A stretch of DNA of 11,209 nt from Gemmatimonadales bacterium (GTDB taxonomy: Bacteria > Gemmatimonadota > Gemmatimonadetes > Gemmatimonadales > GWC2-71-9), in contig JAICPP010000102.1 of the NCBI GenBank assembly GCA_025929805.1, forward strand, positions 1 through 11,209. The letters run 5' to 3'. The notes beneath the pieces were generated by a model. It had not been told where the DNA came from. It did not search any database and was given only the letters and a program-made list of their open reading frames with translations. How positions within the stretch are numbered: the first letter of the stretch is position 1; each line of letters starts with the position of its first letter. The position numbers and the translations under genes were made by a program. Shown here in pieces: positions 4,935 through 11,209 of the stretch.

Positions 4935-7226
4935 TTAGCGGCCCCCTGCCGCAGCTCGCTCCGCTGGCGGGGATATCGGAGCAGCCCCTTTGAGGTGCTG
5001 ATCGAGGTAACGCGTGATCAGCTCGAAGAGATGCTGCTGGGTGTTGCGACCCTGACAAATGCAGTGGGTACGATTGGGGTACGTCATCATGGTGAATGGT
5101 TTGTTCGCGGCCACGAGCGCGTTGATCAGCACCTCGCTGTTCTGGTAATGCACGTTGTCGTCACCGCTACCATGGACCAGCAGCAGATTGCCTCGGAGCC
5201 CGTTGACATACGTCAACGGTGAGCCGCGGTCGTAACCTGCGTCATTCTGGTCAGGAAGCCCATTGAAGCGCTCGGTGTACACGTTGTCGTAAAGCGACCA
5301 GTGAGTGACCGGCGAGACCACCACTCCGGTGCGGTAGAGGTCCGGATGCCGGAAGAGGACGTTCAGGCTCATGAACCCACCGTAGCTCCAGCCCCAGATT
5401 CCGATCCGTCCGGTGTCTACATAGGGTCGCCCTCCCAGCGCGCGCGCAGCGGTGGCCTGGTCCCGGGTCTCCACCACTCCGAGCTGTCCGTAGACGGCTT
5501 TGCGCCACCGGCGACCCAGCGGTGCCGGCGTTCCATGATTATCGACGCTGGCGACCAGATAGCCCTGCTGGGTCAGCATCAAGTGCCAGAGATAGTACCC
5601 GCCCCAGGAGTCCTTCACCGTGGATGAGCCCGGCCCTCCATAGACGTGAAACAGGAGCGGGTATTTCCTGGTGGAATCGAAGTCGGCTGGTTTCATGAGA
5701 TAGGCCGGCATCCTCGCCCCGTTCTCCGCCGGAATGGAGAAGAATTCCGCGGTTCCCCTGCGCAGGGTGGTAACCCGGCGCCGGAGCGTCGCATTATCCA
5801 CCAGCGTGCGGATCACCTGGTGACCCGGAAGGCGCACCAGCCTGATCACCGGCGGATTTCCAAAGCTGGAATAGGTCTCCAGCGCGTACCGGAAGCTGGG
5901 AGCCCTGTCGTATTCATGGGTGCCGGAGTCCGCTCTGGGTGAGAGGCGCTCCGGCTTGCCCTTGCCGTCGAGTCGCGCGCGGTAGAGGTAGCGCTGGGAC
6001 GGCTGGTCCGGCGAAGCGATGTAGTAAAGCCAGCCGGTCTTCTCATCGGCCCCGACCACCTTCGAGACATCGTGGTCGCCGCGAGTCACCAGGCGAATGG
6101 ACTTTCCGTCACGGGATACGATGTAGACGTGGTTCCAACCGTCTCGCTCGCTCACCCAGGTAAAGCTCTTCCCGCCCTGAAGCCAGGCCAGATCGTCGAC
6201 CAGATCGACCCAGGTGCTGTCCCGCTCAGACAGAATGGTGCGCACCTTCCCGGACCTGACATCGCCTAGCATGACCTCGTTGGTGTTCTGCAGCCGATTG
6301 AGACGCTGGAGCACCACCTCATTGGAGTTGGCCGCCCAGTCCATGCGGGCGATATAGTGATTTCGCGGATCTCCCGGGATCTCCAACCAGCGGGTAGCAC
6401 CGCCCGACGTGCTCACCACCCCCACACGGGCGGCAGAGTTGGCCTCTCCGGCCTTGGGGTATTGGACCGGTGTCACCCGGGAATAGAGTGAGTCGGTGTT
6501 GTTGATCAGACTGAAGTCTTTCACCTGGTCGGCGTCCAGCTGCCAATAAGCGATGCTGCGCCCATCAGGGCTCCAGCGCCACCCGTCGGCGTAGTAATTC
6601 ATCAACTCCTCCTCATAGACCCAGTCAAAGGTGCCGTTGATCAGTGTCCGGGAGCCGTCCGTGGTGAGCGGAGTGATGTTGCCGGAGGTGAGATCCTCCA
6701 CATACAGGTTGTTTTCGCGGACGTAGGCCACCCGACGGCCGTCGGGCGCAAACTTGGCGAACATCAGGGTAGATGGCTTGGCTGCCTCACCGCCGAGCTG
6801 CCACAATCGACCGGTGGCCCGCTCCAGGACCCAGTAGTCGCCCCGGGTGTTCAGGCGCCAGACCGGCCGGCTATTGGTGAAGATCAGCAGCATGCTGGTG
6901 TCGGGAGACCAGGCGTACTCCTCGACCGTCAGCGGGACACTGTCTCCTTGAGGTATGAACTGCCGGGCCGCAATCAGGACCTGCCTTGCCCCGCGCTCAG
7001 TGTCATAGCGGACCAGGTTCTGCCCTCGGGTATCGCGGGCCTGCTCCAACGTGGTGTACGAGGAGCCGTCACCCAGCCACCGCGCGGGCCCAAACGATTG
7101 GCTCTTGAACTCGGACGAGCCATATATCCGCTGAACCGTAAGCAGAGAGGAATCAGCCTGCTGCGCCTGTGCCGGAGTGGCGAAGACCAGAAGAGTAAGC
7201 AAAGCGGCGAGAGTGGTACGGATCAC
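4935..7226 (-). CDS. S9B family peptidase, dipeptidyl peptidase IV-like, secreted
   Basis: The product is 763 aa from a GTG start at 7226-7224, chosen because it begins a clean Sec signal (IRTTLAALLTLLVFATPAQA, cut after residue 21) with GCAGG 8 nt upstream. An ATG at 7331 would add 35 residues before the signal and has no ribosome-binding site. An N-terminal beta-propeller spans about 30-480 and the alpha/beta hydrolase domain about 500-745. DWVYEEEL (201-208) matches the double-Glu motif of DPP-IV that binds the substrate N-terminus. The nucleophile is S614 in GWSYGG, the oxyanion Tyr is Y529 in VYGGPGS, the catalytic Asp is D689 in HGSGDDNVHY, and the His is probably H721 in NRTHCICQG. Together these predict removal of N-terminal dipeptides, often X-Pro, outside the cytoplasm. 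The cysteines C722 and C724 beside the catalytic His are unusual compared with human DPP-IV. All catalytic residues are present. Confidence 0.93.
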   Translation of the reverse strand: MIRTTLAALLTLLVFATPAQAQQADSSLLTVQRIYGSSEFKSQSFGPARWLGDGSSYTTLEQARDTRGQNLVRYDTERGARQVLIAARQFIPQGDSVPLTVEEYAWSPDTSMLLIFTNSRPVWRLNTRGDYWVLERATGRLWQLGGEAAKPSTLMFAKFAPDGRRVAYVRENNLYVEDLTSGNITPLTTDGSRTLINGTFDWVYEEELMNYYADGWRWSPDGRSIAYWQLDADQVKDFSLINNTDSLYSRVTPVQYPKAGEANSAARVGVVSTSGGATRWLEIPGDPRNHYIARMDWAANSNEVVLQRLNRLQNTNEVMLGDVRSGKVRTILSERDSTWVDLVDDLAWLQGGKSFTWVSERDGWNHVYIVSRDGKSIRLVTRGDHDVSKVVGADEKTGWLYYIASPDQPSQRYLYRARLDGKGKPERLSPRADSGTHEYDRAPSFRYALETYSSFGNPPVIRLVRLPGHQVIRTLVDNATLRRRVTTLRRGTAEFFSIPAENGARMPAYLMKPADFDSTRKYPLLFHVYGGPGSSTVKDSWGGYYLWHLMLTQQGYLVASVDNHGTPAPLGRRWRKAVYGQLGVVETRDQATAARALGGRPYVDTGRIGIWGWSYGGFMSLNVLFRHPDLYRTGVVVSPVTHWSLYDNVYTERFNGLPDQNDAGYDRGSPLTYVNGLRGNLLLVHGSGDDNVHYQNSEVLINALVAANKPFTMMTYPNRTHCICQGRNTQQHLFELITRYLDQHLKGAAPISPPAERAAAGGR

Positions 7227-7256
7227 GAGACAGGCCTGCCACGCTAGAGGTAAAAT
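7227..7256 (+). promoter_or_regulatory. Candidate promoter for the sulfocyanin-like gene
   Basis: GAGACA (7227-7232, 4 of 6 to TTGACA) and TAAAAT (7251-7256, 5 of 6 to TATAAT) are separated by 18 bp in the divergent intergenic region. A start near 7263 would give a leader of about 94 nt before the ATG at 7357. Weak visual evidence only. Confidence 0.3.
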
Positions 7257-7329
7257 ACGCACAGCACCAGTCGCAGCGTTGCTACTGGACTGGCTCGGGG
7301 GTATCCCTTCAAGCAGAGAACACGGCAGC

Positions 7330-7335
7330 ATTATA
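7330..7335 (-). promoter_or_regulatory. Candidate -10 box for the S9 peptidase gene
   Basis: A perfect TATAAT reads on the minus strand at 7335-7330, about 104 nt upstream of the GTG start. The best -35 at 17-bp spacing is ATGTGA, only 3 of 6 matches, so an activator or a different sigma factor may be needed. It would place the start near 7323. Confidence 0.32.
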
Positions 7336-7356
7336 CATCGAAGAAGTGAGAGTCAC

Positions 7357-8094
7357 ATGCTCGTGAAAAATCGGCGGAACCATTTCTTATCCTTTGTTTC
7401 CGCGATGCTACTCTCGGGTGCCTGCTCGAACCGGGCCGACCGGACTTCGGCAGCCGACACCGTCGCCTCCTCCGTTCCCAACGGCGCCACCGAAACGGCG
7501 GCGGCGCGGGTTGACACCGCCGCCGTGGTCGCGGCGCAGAGCGTTCCCATGAAACCACCTCCGAAGAAGCCTCCGGTCAAACCGAACATCGATCCCGGCC
7601 GGCACAGTCCTCCGGCCACCGCGCCGGTCGATTCCCCGCCCACCAAACAGCCTGCTCCGTCGAAGAGCCGGGATCAGGGGCTGACCTACGACGCAGCCAC
7701 CAACACGGTGACGTTCGAGCTCATCGGGGGGCCCAACGGATTCCAATTCAACGGATACGCCAGTGGCGGTGCCACCCTCACCCTGCCTCCCAAGGCCAAC
7801 GTGGTGATGAGCTTCGTCAACAAGGATGGCACTCCGCACAGCGCCGGGATCATCTCCGGAGAGGGGCCGCTACCGAACGCCGGAGGAGACGCAGCCATCC
7901 CCCGCGCTTACACGAATCAGTTGCTACAAGGGCTTCCCCAGGAAAGCGGCGACACAATGCGATTCCAGGTGCCGGAGAGCGGCACCTACCGGATCTTTTG
8001 TGGCGTGCCGGGGCATGGGCTGTCGGGGATGTGGATCTGGATGAAGGTGGATCCCGCCGCCAAAACGCCGTCGTTTGGGCCCACAAAGTCGTGA
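7357..8094 (+). CDS. Sulfocyanin-like type-1 copper lipoprotein
   Basis: The ATG at 7357 gives 245 aa (MLVKNRRNHF); the open frame back to 7177 overlaps the peptidase signal region and is not supported. A hydrophobic stretch at 10-22 ends in C23 within LLSGAC, a near-consensus lipobox, so the protein is probably lipid-anchored. An Ala/Pro/Thr-rich linker follows at about 24-105, including PMKPPPKKPPVKP at 64-76. The cupredoxin domain at about 110-235 matches the sulfocyanin family: FNGYASGG (131-138), TPHSAG (159-164), AYTNQLLQGLP (184-194) and FCGVPGHGLSGMW (214-226). Copper ligands are predicted as H161, C215, H220 and M225. Sulfocyanins carry single electrons, for example to terminal oxidases in archaea; the bacterial partner is unknown and no oxidase gene is in this window. 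Its TGA stop lies in the first unit of the heptamer repeat shared with uvrA. Confidence 0.87.
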   Translation: MLVKNRRNHFLSFVSAMLLSGACSNRADRTSAADTVASSVPNGATETAAARVDTAAVVAAQSVPMKPPPKKPPVKPNIDPGRHSPPATAPVDSPPTKQPAPSKSRDQGLTYDAATNTVTFELIGGPNGFQFNGYASGGATLTLPPKANVVMSFVNKDGTPHSAGIISGEGPLPNAGGDAAIPRAYTNQLLQGLPQESGDTMRFQVPESGTYRIFCGVPGHGLSGMWIWMKVDPAAKTPSFGPTKS

Positions 8095-8137
8095 ACGGGA
8101 AACGGTGAACGGTAAATGGGGGGTCAGGCGGCCCCGT

Positions 8138-8161
<24 letters not shown>
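8092..8161. repeat. Two oppositely oriented arrays of degenerate 7-bp repeats at a convergent gene junction
   Basis: The left array on the plus strand reads TGAACGG, GAAACGG, TGAACGG, TAAATGG (8092-8119). The right array reads on the minus strand TCAACAG, TGAACAG, TCAACGG, TAAACGG (8161 to 8134). The consensus is T-R/C-AACRG. The first left unit contains the TGA stop of the copper-protein gene. The last right unit contains the TAA stop of uvrA, and the other right units encode the UvrA C-terminus STVNSQR. Similar intergenic repeats elsewhere in the genome would mark a repeat family. Confidence 0.75.
8106..8147. terminator. Hairpin between convergent copper-protein gene and uvrA, possible bidirectional terminator
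   Basis: Arms 8106-8121 and 8132-8147 pair over 16 positions, with one G-T wobble (8117/8136) and one mismatch (8107/8146), around a 10-nt loop. The stem lies just after the copper-protein stop on one strand and covers the uvrA stop on the other. No T-run of more than two bases immediately follows either side (TTTTT occurs at 8165-8169 on plus), so it is not a canonical intrinsic terminator. It could still stop or protect both transcripts. Confidence 0.5.
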
Positions 8162-11014
<2,853 letters not shown>

Positions 11015-11209
11015 AGCCCCGAAAGCTACCCGAAGCTCGAAGCTGGGGTCAACGGGCGGGGAGTCGGCAGACCACGGTGGCAGGTCAGCATCGCCGTTCG
11101 CACCTACGATCGACGGTCAGCTGGAGACGGACGACCGGCAACAAATGAACCCTGCACTGGCGACTATCGACTGCCATATCTACCATTGGTGCAACTCGCG
11201 TTTCATGAA
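11015..11209. other. Intergenic region upstream of uvrA, no supported gene
   Basis: No coding frame with a ribosome-binding site is evident. A minus-strand TTGACC (11052-11047) with TAGCTT 18 bp downstream is a poor promoter candidate for uvrA. A 7-bp direct repeat CGAAGCT occurs twice at 11031-11044. Nothing else is supported. Confidence 0.4.

Noticed and set aside
7227..7331. N-terminal extension of the S9 peptidase to the ATG at 7331
   Set aside because: It has no ribosome-binding site, would bury the signal peptide 35 residues in, and overlaps the likely promoter region; the GTG at 7226 fits better.
11145..11209. Plus-strand open frame from the ATG at 11145 running off the right edge (MNPALATIDCHIYHW)
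   Set aside because: It has only 21 codons and no ribosome-binding site, and no family can be assigned from so short a piece.
11015..11209. SOS (LexA) box before uvrA
   Set aside because: Neither a CTG-N10-CAG type nor a GAAC-N4-GTTC type palindrome is present at a sensible distance.

Overview
The window is GC-rich, densely packed bacterial DNA with no RNA gene, insertion sequence or CRISPR array. The combination of genes (a secreted DPP-IV-type S9 peptidase, a sulfocyanin-like copper lipoprotein, a PspA/YbjN/AI-2E cluster and a DUF1611 protein) and the strong GC bias suggest an environmental bacterium, perhaps Gemmatimonadota. This is an impression from gene content, not a phylogenetic result. 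The chromosomal housekeeping gene uvrA and the intact reading frames argue against a plasmid or prophage.

Region 1 (about 1-4006, minus strand) is a compact operon of seven genes. Read 5' to 3' they are: three small paralogous membrane proteins (85, 122 and 92 aa), a YbjN-like protein, a PspA/IM30 protein, an AI-2E-family multispanning membrane protein, and a DUF1611 (DgcN-like) P-loop protein cut by the left window edge. Junctions are -4, -4, -4, +6, -1 and 0 nt, so most genes are translationally coupled. Each of the three small proteins has one N-terminal membrane segment, a basic patch, a coiled coil and a near-identical signature ending ER(V/L)DF(A/T)ERLL. This architecture recalls PspB, the membrane partner in the phage-shock response. 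No PspC or PspF is in the window, so the cluster looks like a variant phage-shock-type envelope-maintenance module. A 25-bp inverted repeat (4077-4101) lies upstream of the first small gene and is a candidate operator. A 71-aa unknown gene (4125-4340) precedes it on the same strand.

Region 2 (about 4340-8094) starts with a divergent gene for a secreted 171-aa protein of unknown function. It converges, with a 9-bp gap, on a complete DPP-IV-like S9 peptidase on the minus strand. That peptidase gene shares a 130-bp divergent intergenic region with a plus-strand sulfocyanin-like type-1 copper lipoprotein. All three products carry export signals.

Region 3 (8092-11209) holds complete uvrA on the minus strand, convergent with the copper-protein gene. 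The junction consists of degenerate 7-bp tandem repeats in opposite orientation. They supply the stop codons of both genes, encode the last residues of UvrA and can fold into a hairpin. The last 195 bp, upstream of uvrA, contain no supported gene.
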